Assembly: GCA_022360315.1 (NCBI GenBank)
Contig: JAKSDA010000564.1
Location: forward strand, 1-64,000
DNA length: 64,000 nucleotides
Origin: Pseudomonadota bacterium
GTDB taxonomy: Bacteria; Myxococcota_A; Polyangia; Haliangiales; Haliangiaceae
Direction: 5' to 3'
A program made the position numbers and the translations under genes. Of the stretch, positions 1 through 8,743 are shown one piece after another (the first letter of the stretch is position 1; each line of letters opens with the position of its first letter). A model generated the notes under the pieces. It did no database searches. It was not told the DNA's origin and saw only the letters and a program-made list of their open reading frames with translations.

Positions 1-2
1 GA

Positions 3-164
3 CCGAGCCAGAGCGACGAGGCGCGCCGCCAGTGGGTGCGCGAGGAGTGGAGAATACCCGGTGTATTTGACCGACGAGCAAGCCCGCTGGCGGTGATGGA
101 TCGGCGCTCTGGCGACGCGGAGAGTTTTTGGACCGGCTCTTATTCGGAGCAAAGACAGCGGTGA
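3..164 (+). CDS. Possible 3' end of an unidentified gene (partial)
   Basis: An open frame runs from the window edge to a TGA at 162-164 and reads like protein (it contains the stretch WVREEWRIPGVFDRR). The other two forward frames close earlier, at 92-103 and at 67-69. It could be the C terminus of a gene that starts outside the window, but 53 codons match no family I know. The following 48 bp lead directly into the methyltransferase gene. Confidence 0.25.
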   Translation, partial: PSQSDEARRQWVREEWRIPGVFDRRASPLAVMDRRSGDAESFWTGSYSEQRQR

Positions 165-212
165 CCGTCTGCACGAGATGAATGCCCTCATGACCATCCT
201 GAGCGATACATT

Positions 213-1001
213 ATGACCATACCCTTCGATATCAACAAGAATGGCAATACGCCCATCACCAATGAACTCTCCCGGCAGGTGGATGTCGACACCGACGGCT
301 ATATGCCGCTCGAGGGGCTGAGCATCGATAGCTCCAATCGCGCCCGCGGCGTGTGGTATCACCCCACGCCAATGCGGCTGATCAAAGGCGCGCTCGAGCA
401 TCTGGATATCGATCCGGCAGACTATACCTTTGTCGACTTTGGCGCCGGCAAGGGGCGTGTGGCGATGCTGGCGGCGGAGCACGGGTTCCGCCGCGTCATC
501 GGGGTCGAGTTCGCAGCCGAGATCCATCAAATCGCCACCCGTAATCTGGAACGGCTTCGCGCTCGTCATGCCGGATTGGACAGGGTCGAGTTCCTCTGCA
601 TGGACGCCGCCGACTTCGTTCCGCCACCGGAACCCACGGTATTCTACTTGTTCGACCCATTTGACGACGTTGTGCTCGGCCGCGTAGTATCCAACATCCA
701 GTCATCGCTCGCCAGGCACCCGCGACCGGTCCTGTTCGTGTACATGCACCCGGTACACGCCCACGTATTCGACGAATTGGGCGTGCCGCGCGACCAGGTC
801 CATCTCGTCCGCCTGAGTCTGCGCGACGTCCCCGAAATGGTGCTCCCGCACCTCGGCACCTCCGACCCCGCGCGCCTATCGGACTTTTTCAGGGTGATAT
901 TGCAGCTCGATATAGCGTTTCCCGTACGCCGCCTGCAGCGGGTGATCCGCTCGATAGGACGGTCACTCGGGCGCCGCCAGCGAGGCCCGAATTCGGGCTG
1001 A
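213..1001 (+). CDS. Class I SAM-dependent methyltransferase-like protein
   Basis: A 262-residue soluble protein. Residues about 73-84 (VDFGAGKGRVAM) are a typical motif I of Rossmann-fold methyltransferases, followed by an acidic motif II (VIGVEF) around residue 99, the residue expected to bind the ribose of S-adenosylmethionine. The next strands (VEFLCMDAADF, then VFYLFDPF) fit motifs III and IV. The N-terminal 60 residues carry a YHPTPMRL segment of the kind seen before motif I in small uncharacterised methyltransferases. The substrate cannot be read from the sequence. It stands alone, converging on the RND pump gene with an 18-bp gap, so it is not part of the efflux operon. Confidence 0.7.
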   Translation: MTIPFDINKNGNTPITNELSRQVDVDTDGYMPLEGLSIDSSNRARGVWYHPTPMRLIKGALEHLDIDPADYTFVDFGAGKGRVAMLAAEHGFRRVIGVEFAAEIHQIATRNLERLRARHAGLDRVEFLCMDAADFVPPPEPTVFYLFDPFDDVVLGRVVSNIQSSLARHPRPVLFVYMHPVHAHVFDELGVPRDQVHLVRLSLRDVPEMVLPHLGTSDPARLSDFFRVILQLDIAFPVRRLQRVIRSIGRSLGRRQRGPNSG

Positions 1002-1019
1002 TGTGATTGCAGTGTGAGC

Positions 1020-4000
1020 TCAAGAGCGGCGCAACAAGCGCACACCCCGACCCAATAGCCCGCGCATGTCCTCGGCGATCGCGTACATGATCGGCACCAT
1101 GAGCAGAGTGAGCACGGTAGCGAACGCCAGTCCGAAGATCACGGCAACCGCCATCGGTCCCCACCATTGGGTCGACTGACTGCCCGTATTGACAGTCATG
1201 GTGGCGAAGTGGACCGAGATGCCGAGAGCCATTGGGAAAAGGCCGAGAATGGTTGTAAGGGCGGTCAAGATAACCGGGCGGAAGCGAGCTGTGCCGGCTG
1301 CAATCAGCGCCTCGTGCACGCTCTTGCCGCGCTTCCTGAGTTGTTCGATGTAATCGAGCAAGACGATCGCGTTGTTGACCACCACGCCGGCCAGAGAAAT
1401 CACCCCGAGTCCGGTCATGATGACGCCAAATGGGGTACCGGTGATCACCAGGCCCCACAGCACGCCTATCAGCGACAGAATGACCGAGGCCAAAATGATG
1501 ACCGGCAGATCAAACCGATTGAACTGAGCCACCAGCACGATCGCGATCAGGAAAATGGCGATCACAAACGCCTGGCCGAGGAACTCCTGCGACTCTCGCT
1601 GTTGGTCGTTGGCGCCGCCCAGGCGAATCGCGATGCCGGGCGGCGGCTCGACACGATCGATCCAGTCACTCACCTGTTGGCGCACACTGTTCTCATTAAA
1701 CCCCTCGCCGATCTGGCCCGAAATCGTCACGACTCTCTGCTGATCGATGCGTTGGATCGCACCGGCCCCACCGACCAATTCGTAACGCGCGACAGAGGAC
1801 AATGGTACCGGAAAGGTATTCGGGCTGGTGTCGAGGCTTCCGGGGATGCGCATGGCCAAAATCGACTGGAGATCTTCCTTGTAGCGCGGATCGAGCTCGA
1901 CGATGATGTCGTACTCATCCTCGCCGTCGCGCAGGGTGCTCGTCTTGGTGCCCCTGACCGCGGTGCGGATTGTCCCGGCGATCAGGCGCGTGGTCGCGCC
2001 CACTCGATTGGCTGCAGACCGGTCGATCCGCAGCCGCATTTCCGGCCGCCCGACCCGGTAATCGTCGGTCAGCTTGGCAGTGCCAGGGATCTCGGCGAGC
2101 TGGCGGCGCACGACCGCAGCGTATTCGCCGAGCGCACCAAAATCATCGCCCGATATTTCGACGGCAATGGGGTCGCCGACCGGTGGTCCCATCAACTCTT
2201 TCTCGATCGAAATCTCAGCGCCGGCGATTTCCGCGAACGCCATGCGCAGCCGTTCGACAGTTAGCGGGGTGCGTTCGACCCGGATCTGGTCGCCTTCGGC
2301 TGCGCTCGCCGCATCCGGCAAAAAGTCGACGGTGATCCGGGCAGTGTGCGAAGCCGACTCGGTAGCCCCCGGCACCTGACTTCCCGACACCCCGACCTCG
2401 GCGACATAGACATCGACATTGTCCTCGACCGCAAGGATGGCCTCGACCTGCCGGACAATCCTATCGGTCGTCTCGATATCAGTGCCGTCGGACGCACGCA
2501 CCGCGATCACTGCACGGTTGGGATCGGTGTCGGGAAAGAACTCCGTGCCGTGGTTTAGCAGGGCGTAGGCCACGATGCTGACGATCAGCGCCACCGCCCC
2601 GGTCGCCGCCGACAACCAGCGGTGGCGGATGGCAAAACGAAGTACTCTGCGGTAAAACTGCATCGCCGGACCGTAGTCGGCCTCATTGTCGAGCTCCCGC
2701 CGCGGCCTGGCCTTCATGAGCTTGCTGGCCGCGACCGGAAGAACCGCCAGGGCGACGACCAGCGACGCGACCAGGACGATAATCACTGTCTTGGGCAAGT
2801 AGCCCATGAATTCGCCCATGATGCCGGACCAGAAGACCAGCGGCACAAACGCTGCCACCGTGGTCGCAGTGGAGGCCGCAACCGCCGAAGCGACCTCTCG
2901 CGAGCCCTCAAACGCCGCCTGGGGGATCGCTTTGCCCATCTCAGCATGTCGGTAGATGTTCTCGACGATCACGATCGCATTGTCCACGAGCATGCCGAGG
3001 ACCAGGATCAGGGAGAACAAAACCACCGTATTCAGGGTCATGCCAGCGAGCGCGATGACCAGAATCCCGAGCAAGAACGACAGCGGTATGGCCAGGGCGA
3101 CGAAAAGACTGCTGCGCACCCCCATGAAGAACATGATGACCGCGACCACCAAGATCAGGGCGGTGAAGATGCCATTCTCGAGATCCGCGACAATGTCGGC
3201 GATCATCTTCGACTGGTCACCCAGGATCCGGTAGCGCACGCCCTCGGCCCATTTGGTGGCCTCATCGGCCAGCACCTGCTTGACCTGGGCGGCGACATCG
3301 GGAATGTTGGCTCCTGTCCGCTTGCTCACTGCAATGGATATTGCTTCCTCGCCATTCATACGGGCGTAGGTGGCTCTGTCGGCCAAGCCGTCGAGGACTT
3401 TGCCGACGTCGCGGATGAGCACCGGCTCGTCGCCTCGCCGCTTGATCGCCATCTTCTCGAGATCTTTGACAGCACCGATCTCGCCGGGCACGCGCAAGAG
3501 ATAATTGGCAGTGCCGACGGATAGCTCACCGCCGGGGATATTGACGTTGCCGCTTTGCACCGCCGTGATGATGTCGTTGAGCGAAAGAGCGTAGTAATCG
3601 AGGCGGATCGGATCGATCTGTATCTGGATTTCCCGTGTCCTGCCGCCGGAGAGCTTGGCCTCGAGAACACCGGGAACCCGGTCGATCCTCTCCTTTACCT
3701 CCTCGCCGATGCTCTTCAGTCTGACCTCGTCGATCGGGCCGGCGATAGTCACGATCATGATCGGTATTTCAGCAAAGGAGATCTCACTGACGTCGGTTTC
3801 CTCTGCATCGCTGGGCAGCTCCGGACGGGCCCGGCTGACCCGGTCGCGGACTCGCTGCAGCGCATCTTCGATATTCGCTTCAGGTTCGAATTCGAGGGTG
3901 ATCAGGCTGACTCCCTCAGCCGAGGTCGAGTACAGTTTTTTGAGCTTCTTCAGCGCCGATAGCTCGTTTTCCAGCGGCAGGGTAACCAGGCTCTCGATGT

Positions 4001-4166
4001 CTTCCGGACTGACTCCGGGATATGGTGTAGCCGCAATGATAAACGGCACCTCGACATCAGGCGACGCTTCTCGTGGCAGATCTCGATACGTTATGCTGCC
4101 AAACAAAAACACACAAAAGGCGATGAGCAGCACTGTCGCCGGGCGACGAACCAGTCCCGCGATCAC
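1020..4166 (-). CDS. RND efflux pump inner-membrane transporter (HAE1/AcrB-type)
   Basis: A 1,048-residue transporter of normal RND length. The N terminus begins with a membrane segment after the usual cytoplasmic start (MIAGLVRRPATVLLI), followed by the porter domain with the PGVSPEDIESLV motif. The first membrane block lies at about residues 333-520 and the second near 850-1040. TM4 has GMLVDNAIVIVEN: one Asp of the proton relay is plain, with a Val where many pumps have a second Asp. The protein works as a trimer with the adaptor and TolC proteins encoded upstream. Its start overlaps the adaptor stop by 4 bp, so the two are translationally coupled. The substrate is unknown; the TetR gene in the same operon suggests small hydrophobic molecules. 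Confidence 0.93.
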   Translation of the reverse strand: MIAGLVRRPATVLLIAFCVFLFGSITYRDLPREASPDVEVPFIIAATPYPGVSPEDIESLVTLPLENELSALKKLKKLYSTSAEGVSLITLEFEPEANIEDALQRVRDRVSRARPELPSDAEETDVSEISFAEIPIMIVTIAGPIDEVRLKSIGEEVKERIDRVPGVLEAKLSGGRTREIQIQIDPIRLDYYALSLNDIITAVQSGNVNIPGGELSVGTANYLLRVPGEIGAVKDLEKMAIKRRGDEPVLIRDVGKVLDGLADRATYARMNGEEAISIAVSKRTGANIPDVAAQVKQVLADEATKWAEGVRYRILGDQSKMIADIVADLENGIFTALILVVAVIMFFMGVRSSLFVALAIPLSFLLGILVIALAGMTLNTVVLFSLILVLGMLVDNAIVIVENIYRHAEMGKAIPQAAFEGSREVASAVAASTATTVAAFVPLVFWSGIMGEFMGYLPKTVIIVLVASLVVALAVLPVAASKLMKARPRRELDNEADYGPAMQFYRRVLRFAIRHRWLSAATGAVALIVSIVAYALLNHGTEFFPDTDPNRAVIAVRASDGTDIETTDRIVRQVEAILAVEDNVDVYVAEVGVSGSQVPGATESASHTARITVDFLPDAASAAEGDQIRVERTPLTVERLRMAFAEIAGAEISIEKELMGPPVGDPIAVEISGDDFGALGEYAAVVRRQLAEIPGTAKLTDDYRVGRPEMRLRIDRSAANRVGATTRLIAGTIRTAVRGTKTSTLRDGEDEYDIIVELDPRYKEDLQSILAMRIPGSLDTSPNTFPVPLSSVARYELVGGAGAIQRIDQQRVVTISGQIGEGFNENSVRQQVSDWIDRVEPPPGIAIRLGGANDQQRESQEFLGQAFVIAIFLIAIVLVAQFNRFDLPVIILASVILSLIGVLWGLVITGTPFGVIMTGLGVISLAGVVVNNAIVLLDYIEQLRKRGKSVHEALIAAGTARFRPVILTALTTILGLFPMALGISVHFATMTVNTGSQSTQWWGPMAVAVIFGLAFATVLTLLMVPIMYAIAEDMRGLLGRGVRLLRRS

Positions 4167-5335
4167 TTAACTTTCTCCTCGTTTTTGATTGCCGACGCGG
4201 ATTGTTCCCGGCCCAGCGCCGTAGTCTGCGAGTCGACCACGCGCCCGTCGCGGCAGCATGTTCCTTCCCGCGTCACGATCAGCCGATCGCCGCTGGATAG
4301 GCTGCGTTGGCCGAGGCAAACCACGCGGTCGCCGAGCGCGATGCCCGAGCCCACCTCGACCTGAGTGCCAATAATGCGCCCCAGAGTCACCGGTCGCCAC
4401 TCGGCAACCGAGTCGTCGCTAACCACAAATACGCCGTTGCCATTGAGTCGGGTGACCAGAAAGTCCTGGGGAATGAGCAGGGCATTGCCGCGGCGCTTGG
4501 TTCTGAATTCGACCCTGGCCATCATGCCGGGCAGCAGCGTATGTTTGGCGTTTCGGACCTCGACTTTGACCAAGAAGGTGCGGGTATTGAGATTGGCGGC
4601 CGACTCGATACTATGGATCACTCCGGCCATCGGCTCGGCCGCGCCTGCCGCAAAGACCCGGACAGTAGCACCGCGTTCGAGCGCGCCCACATCACGGTCG
4701 GTCACCGAGACAAAGACATGAGCAGGGGATAGCTGGATCAGCCGGGCAATCGGTGCTCCTGGCGGTGCGACTTCACCCGGTTCGATGTCGAGTTCGACCA
4801 CAGTGCCGGCAAACGGTGCACGGATCACCGCTCGATCACGACGAGTGAGACTGAGTTGGTGCTGCGCTTTGGAGCGGGCTAGCCGGGTACGTGCAGCGTC
4901 GAGGCGGGCGCGCGCGACCGCTCTGCGCATCCTTTTGACCCGGGCTAGCTCGCGCTGGGCAGCCTTTAGTTCGACCGCGGTGAGCTTGACCTGGGCGTCG
5001 TACATCCGGGTATCGACCCGGGCAATCACTTGATTCTTTTTCACTCTGTCGCTGCTTTTGATCGGCACAGCCTCGACATAGCCGCCCAGCGGCGCTGACA
5101 GGTGCGCGTCGCGGGCACCGTGGACTTGCCCGGGGCGCTCCATTCTCACCGTCCGCTCATTCGCTGTGACCACGGCGGTCTCGACCCGGATCGCAGAAAC
5201 GCTCGGCGCCTTCTTGGGCACCGAGCCGGCGGCCTCTCCACCACTGGGCTGCCTTTTGCCGTCACAGGCCATCAATCCGCTGAGCAACGCGGCGATCCAG
5301 AGCGACGATGAGCGAACCCCAATACGTGCATTCAT
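4163..5335 (-). CDS. RND efflux periplasmic adaptor (membrane fusion protein), lipoprotein
   Basis: A 390-residue protein with a lipoprotein signal: basic start, hydrophobic stretch and lipobox LMAC with Cys24, so probably lipid-anchored in the periplasm. A first lipoyl half (DAHLSAPLGGYVEAVPIKSS), an alpha-helical hairpin of about 60 residues rich in Arg, Ala and Leu, the second lipoyl half (RAPFAGTVVELDIEPGE) and a beta-barrel domain with PGMMARVEF follow in the family order. It links the RND pump to the outer-membrane channel. It overlaps tetR by 4 bp upstream and the pump gene by 4 bp downstream. Near the C terminus is a CCRDG segment, unusual for this family. Confidence 0.9.
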   Translation of the reverse strand: MNARIGVRSSSLWIAALLSGLMACDGKRQPSGGEAAGSVPKKAPSVSAIRVETAVVTANERTVRMERPGQVHGARDAHLSAPLGGYVEAVPIKSSDRVKKNQVIARVDTRMYDAQVKLTAVELKAAQRELARVKRMRRAVARARLDAARTRLARSKAQHQLSLTRRDRAVIRAPFAGTVVELDIEPGEVAPPGAPIARLIQLSPAHVFVSVTDRDVGALERGATVRVFAAGAAEPMAGVIHSIESAANLNTRTFLVKVEVRNAKHTLLPGMMARVEFRTKRRGNALLIPQDFLVTRLNGNGVFVVSDDSVAEWRPVTLGRIIGTQVEVGSGIALGDRVVCLGQRSLSSGDRLIVTREGTCCRDGRVVDSQTTALGREQSASAIKNEEKVK

Positions 5336-6003
5336 GCGGCAATTCCATTAAAAATGAGTTCGATGGTGCGGTGTAGACGCGGCCGGTCCCATTGCCCGGT
5401 GGCCAGCGCCAGCTCGAATTGTACGCTCAGAGTACCGGTGATCACTATGGCACAATCGCCAGGATCTACGCTCGGGTTGACCTCGTCGTTTGCAATACCG
5501 CGCGCGACGATATTACCGAGCATTTGGAGGTGCAGTTTCCGCACCGCCAGGATATTGAAGTTGAGAGCATCCGTTTCGGGCCGGGTCTCGAGTCGTTGAA
5601 GCAGCTGCCAGATATCTGGGTTGGCTTCGGCGTAGTCGGCAAGCATGTCGATTGCCTCGTGAACACCTTCGCGCATCGTCACCGCAGTGCCCGTCCAATT
5701 GGTGATCATTCGGCGGATTTTGTTCAGGTGCTGCTGCACGATGTATCGAAACAGATTCTCCTTGCTGTCGAAGTAGTAGTACAGCGCAGGCCTGGTGCAA
5801 TCGCATGCACGGGCCAGTTCGCGGATCGAGGTCGCCGAAAACCCTTTTTCCGCAAACAGCCGGGTTGCCTGGCTGATAATGCGCTGACGCAACTCCTGTT
5901 GCTCTGATCGGGGTTGGTCCACTTCGGCCGCAGAGGCATCGAATGGATGCCCGGCCACCTCGGTTTTGTGAGAAGCAGTCATTGTTTGTTCTCCGTCGGC
6001 CAA
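5332..6003 (-). CDS. TetR-family repressor of the efflux operon
   Basis: A 223-residue regulator. The helix-turn-helix lies at about residues 56-79 (FSATSIRELARACDCTRPALYYYF), the TetR signature, preceded by a 35-residue tail that may be shorter if the ATG at residue 8 is the true start. The ligand-binding half (residues 90-223) is helical and variable as usual. The gene is inside the efflux operon, overlapping the tolC end by 25 bp and the adaptor start by 4 bp, so it is made together with the pump and probably represses its own operon through the palindrome at 7475-7494. A regulator embedded as the second gene, not divergent, makes a closed autoregulatory loop. Confidence 0.88.
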   Translation of the reverse strand: MADGEQTMTASHKTEVAGHPFDASAAEVDQPRSEQQELRQRIISQATRLFAEKGFSATSIRELARACDCTRPALYYYFDSKENLFRYIVQQHLNKIRRMITNWTGTAVTMREGVHEAIDMLADYAEANPDIWQLLQRLETRPETDALNFNILAVRKLHLQMLGNIVARGIANDEVNPSVDPGDCAIVITGTLSVQFELALATGQWDRPRLHRTIELIFNGIAA

Positions 6004-7469
6004 GCGGTTGCGCTCAGCAGGCGAGCCCGTGCGATTCGCGAATCAATTCGGGCGTTGACCAGCAACATCGTGGCATTGTGCCACTGCACCTCGGCCTCGA
6101 TGATCTCGGATGTGGTCGCCTCGCCGCCGCGGAATAGCGCGACCCGCTGATCGTAAACTGCTTCCGCAGCGGCGAGTGCTGCGCGGCTCTCCTCGAGAGA
6201 TGTGGCGGCCCGTTGCCAGGCATTCCAGGCCGCCGAGACCTCCATCGCGATACCGCGTTCCAGGACCTGCCTGTGGGTATCGGCGATGCGCCGGCTGGTG
6301 TCGATGATCGCGCGTTGCGCCCGCGCTTGAAAAAATCTGTCCAGGCTCCAGCTGACGCTGACGCCCACATACCAGCTGGTATTCCAGGCGTCTTCGAGGG
6401 GGAAGAAGAGCTGATTGGGATTGGCGTGAGTCACGTTGGCCACACCGTCGATTCGTGGCCACAACTGGGTCCCTGCACCCTTGTGAGCCGCTTTGGCGGC
6501 GCTCGAGGTGGCGATGAGAGAACGGATCTCGGAGCGATGCTTCTGACCGTGGGCAATCAAATCGGCCAGACTTCCGTACCTGCTGAGCGGCTCGAGGTCG
6601 GCGAATATGTTCTCGCCGAGCTGATAGTCGGCGCTGCTTTCGCCCATCATGATCGCCAGGTTCTGGCGGGCCAAAAGCTCGAAACTCTTGGCCTGCTGGA
6701 CAGCCACGTTGGCCGAGGCGACCAGGCTCTGGATCTGCTTTACGTCGACGGCGGCCAATGCACCGCCGCGGAAACCCCGTCGGGCATCGCGAAGCCGCGC
6801 CTTGTTGCTGGCCAGTGCTCGCTCGGCGACAGCAACCTGAGCGATGACGCGCACCCACTGGTAGTATGCGACCTTGGCCTCGAGTTCGATGCGCCGGGTT
6901 TCAGCGTCGGCGCTGTGCTGCCTGGCAGCGATATCGTTTTTTGCCGCGTTGCGAGCGGCCGACAGACCCAGCACATAGTCCGATATGGGCACCGCGACGT
7001 TGAGCTCAAGCTTGTAGTTATTGCGTGGAGTTGGGGCCACGTCAGAAGCCACCGCTGCGACCGGTTGCCCACCTGCGTCGAGCACACAGTCGCCCACCCC
7101 ACCCGGACATGTACCCACCGAGAGCGGGCCAGAGTTGATGGCGCCTACCGTAACCCCACTGCCAAATGCGAAGTCGTTCGAGCTGGTCCGGGTGACGACC
7201 GCGGCGGGAACGATCTGTGGCAAATACCCCATCAAGACCTGGTGCAAGTTTGCCTTGCTCAGCGCAACATCGAGCTGCCTGGCCTGCAAGGACGGGTTGT
7301 TGTTCCTGGCACGGCTCGCTGCGGCCTCTGCAGTAAGCCCACCAGGCCGCGCTGTCAGCGCGGCCATGACTTGATCGTCATACCCCCGATTGGCGGCTGG
7401 TTGGGCAGTCACCAACTGCTCCATCGCCAGAAGGAGTATGCAACCAAGTGCTCGTCTAAGTAGCTGCAT
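5979..7469 (-). CDS. TolC-family outer-membrane efflux channel
   Basis: A 496-residue outer-membrane factor with a signal peptide (MQLLRRALGCILLLAMEQLV, cleavage likely after VTA near residue 22). Two OEP repeats are visible, each a long Ala/Arg/Leu-rich helical pair; SRARNNNPSLQARQLDVALSK opens the first and SAWNAWQRAATSLEESRAAL lies in the second. A short insert around residues 110-145 with two Cys pairs (GTCPGGVGDCVLDAGG) is not common in TolC and may form an exposed disulphide loop. It is the first gene of the pump operon, and its ATG lies 5 bp from the inner edge of the operator palindrome. Confidence 0.9.
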   Translation of the reverse strand: MQLLRRALGCILLLAMEQLVTAQPAANRGYDDQVMAALTARPGGLTAEAAASRARNNNPSLQARQLDVALSKANLHQVLMGYLPQIVPAAVVTRTSSNDFAFGSGVTVGAINSGPLSVGTCPGGVGDCVLDAGGQPVAAVASDVAPTPRNNYKLELNVAVPISDYVLGLSAARNAAKNDIAARQHSADAETRRIELEAKVAYYQWVRVIAQVAVAERALASNKARLRDARRGFRGGALAAVDVKQIQSLVASANVAVQQAKSFELLARQNLAIMMGESSADYQLGENIFADLEPLSRYGSLADLIAHGQKHRSEIRSLIATSSAAKAAHKGAGTQLWPRIDGVANVTHANPNQLFFPLEDAWNTSWYVGVSVSWSLDRFFQARAQRAIIDTSRRIADTHRQVLERGIAMEVSAAWNAWQRAATSLEESRAALAAAEAVYDQRVALFRGGEATTSEIIEAEVQWHNATMLLVNARIDSRIARARLLSATAWPTENKQ

Positions 7470-7474
7470 TTACA

Positions 7475-7494
7475 TATACCTACCGTTCAGTATA
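7475..7494 (-). promoter_or_regulatory. Probable TetR operator overlapping the efflux-operon promoter
   Basis: A 20-bp imperfect inverted repeat with perfect 5-bp ends (TATAC/GTATA) and 14 of 20 positions symmetric. On the minus strand it contains TATACT (7494 to 7489), a good -10 box, which would put the transcript start only about 13 nt before the tolC ATG. No convincing -35 box is seen. Placement across the -10 is what a TetR repressor needs to block the promoter. Confidence 0.55.
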
Positions 7495-7499
7495 GAGAG

Positions 7500-8020
7500 T
7501 ATAATCGGTTTCTTCTCCATGTGCACGGGCCAGGTGGACCTCCGGTACGAACGCGCCGGCGGCGTGCACAAGGCCTCGGTGAGCATCGGCATCAATCTCG
7601 ACAACGCAGTGAGCGATGGAGCCAGCGCAGCGGACAGAGGCGGCGCCGGCCGCCAGCCGTGCACCCGTGGATCCACATCAAAGGGCACGATCAACCTGGC
7701 CTGGCTCGACTGGCCCGCGCCCGAGCGAGCCAACCATCGTTTCCGGCGAGAATAGGCAACCTTTGTTTTCAAGAAACTATTGTTTCTCGAGAGAATACGG
7801 TTTTCGCAAACCTACTCAGATCCGATGTATGTCGATCCCAAATGCGTTCACGGGCCATGTTTACCGCGATCTGGAACTCAATCCGGGCAAATCGATTCTC
7901 CGTGGCGACACGCAAAGAACAATTCCTGGACAGTGATAATAGAATATGTTTTATTTTGAATAATGCTCTAAAATGAAACCTGCCCCCACAGGCTGGTGTT
8001 TTGCTGAAACGGTTTGGTTG
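7500..8020. other. Gene-poor stretch upstream of the efflux operon
   Basis: About 520 bp with no convincing gene. The first 250 bp are GC-rich and one plus-strand frame (about 7519-7755) reads plausibly as protein (KASVSIGINLDNAVSDG), possibly a remnant, but I cannot assign it. From about 7760 the base composition becomes much richer in A and T, with a small perfect hairpin at 7773-7788 (AGAAAC, TATT, GTTTCT) and an A/T-rich block at 7930-7975. This composition break suggests foreign or non-coding DNA. Confidence 0.4.
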
Positions 8021-8027
8021 CGAGTTC

Positions 8028-8054
8028 TTGACAGCGAAGTAAACGCGGTTAGAT
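8028..8054 (+). promoter_or_regulatory. Possible promoter for the acyl carrier protein gene
   Basis: A perfect -35 hexamer TTGACA (8028-8033) is followed by TTAGAT (8049-8054) after a 15-bp spacer, shorter than the usual 17. It lies about 70 bp before the carrier-protein ATG. The short spacer makes this tentative. Confidence 0.3.
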
Positions 8055-8120
8055 CAGCCGTCTGCCGCCGCCGATCCCTGCGAAACGACGATCTCCGGCC
8101 GCAACGAAAGTGCGAGACGC

Positions 8121-8372
8121 ATGCATCGACACAACATACTGCCCAAGCTCATCGAGTACGTTCGCATCGAGATACTCGACGGCACCACAGAGGAGATAGA
8201 CGGATCCACTCCACTGCTGGAGTGGGGCATACTCAACTCGATGGAGTTGGTGCGCCTGCTGGACTTTATTCGCGTTCAATTCGGCCGAGGCATAGCAGCG
8301 GAGAAATTAACGCCTTCCAACCTGCGCGACCTCGACTCCATCACCACGCTGGTGCTCACGGCCGAAAACTGA
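8121..8372 (+). CDS. Stand-alone acyl/peptidyl carrier protein
   Basis: An 83-residue protein with the size and pattern of a phosphopantetheine carrier. The attachment site is Ser40 in WGILNSMELVRLL; the usual Asp before the Ser is Asn here, as happens in some carrier proteins of natural-product pathways. Helix I (ILPKLIEYVRIEIL), the loop with STPLLEWGI and helix III-IV at the C terminus are all present, so it looks complete. No synthase, ligase or transferase is next to it; the closest adenylating enzyme in the window is at 36.4 kb. The start has a weak ribosome site. The structured repeat copy A begins 14 bp after its stop. Confidence 0.72.
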   Translation: MHRHNILPKLIEYVRIEILDGTTEEIDGSTPLLEWGILNSMELVRLLDFIRVQFGRGIAAEKLTPSNLRDLDSITTLVLTAEN

Positions 8373-8386
8373 CGGTCCACCCACGA

Positions 8387-8521
8387 CACGGTGCGATTGC
8401 AAGCGATGCAATGTGACCGTGCGCGGCCCGACCGCTTTGCGCTCGGGCTCTCATGTTCGGGCAACCCCTCCCCCGGCCGGCTCGGCCATTGGCCTCGCAA
8501 AAGAAACACGTTGTTTGAGCA
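8387..8521. repeat. Structured intergenic repeat, copy A
   Basis: A chain of short hairpins. Stem 1 at 8387-8421 pairs CACGGT with ACCGTG and, inside, ATTGC with GCAAT. Stem 2 at 8426-8448 pairs GCCCGA with TCGGGC and CGC with GCG around a TTT loop. A short GGG/CCC stem follows, then stem 4 at 8475-8487 (GGCCG/CGGCC). A constant block TTGGCCTCGCAA lies at 8489-8500 and a weak GTTG/CAAC stem comes last. Copy B at 41004-41161 has the same order of elements; 28 of 30 bases match at 8423-8452. It lies between the carrier-protein stop and the next regulator. Which strand, if any, is transcribed as RNA is not known. Confidence 0.7.
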
Positions 8522-8632
8522 ACAGGCGCCCACCCAAGATGCCTCGCCAGTAATTGGTCCATCCGGCTGATCGAATAGCCAGCCGCTCCACTTGGTCACA
8601 ACTCCGCCTCACACTCCCTGCCAGGAAGTCCG

Positions 8633-8648
8633 ATCGACGATTGTCGAT
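8633..8648. promoter_or_regulatory. Inverted repeat upstream of the second TetR gene
   Basis: A perfect 6-bp inverted repeat, ATCGAC and GTCGAT separated by GATT, 95 bp before the TetR start. It could be an autoregulatory operator. A TATAGT -10-like hexamer lies at 8700-8705 but has no good -35 box. Confidence 0.28.
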
Positions 8649-8743
8649 GGATTGCCGTGGCAGAGTGTGGTATCCTTTTTAAGTTGTATGTCCAATTTAT
8701 ATAGTTCCGATCGAGCTGACTGGCCAGGAAGAAGATCGAATGT

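Noticed and set aside
7470..7772. Minus-strand frame of 100 codons ending just before tolC
   Set aside because: It would span the operator and promoter of the efflux operon and has no motif.
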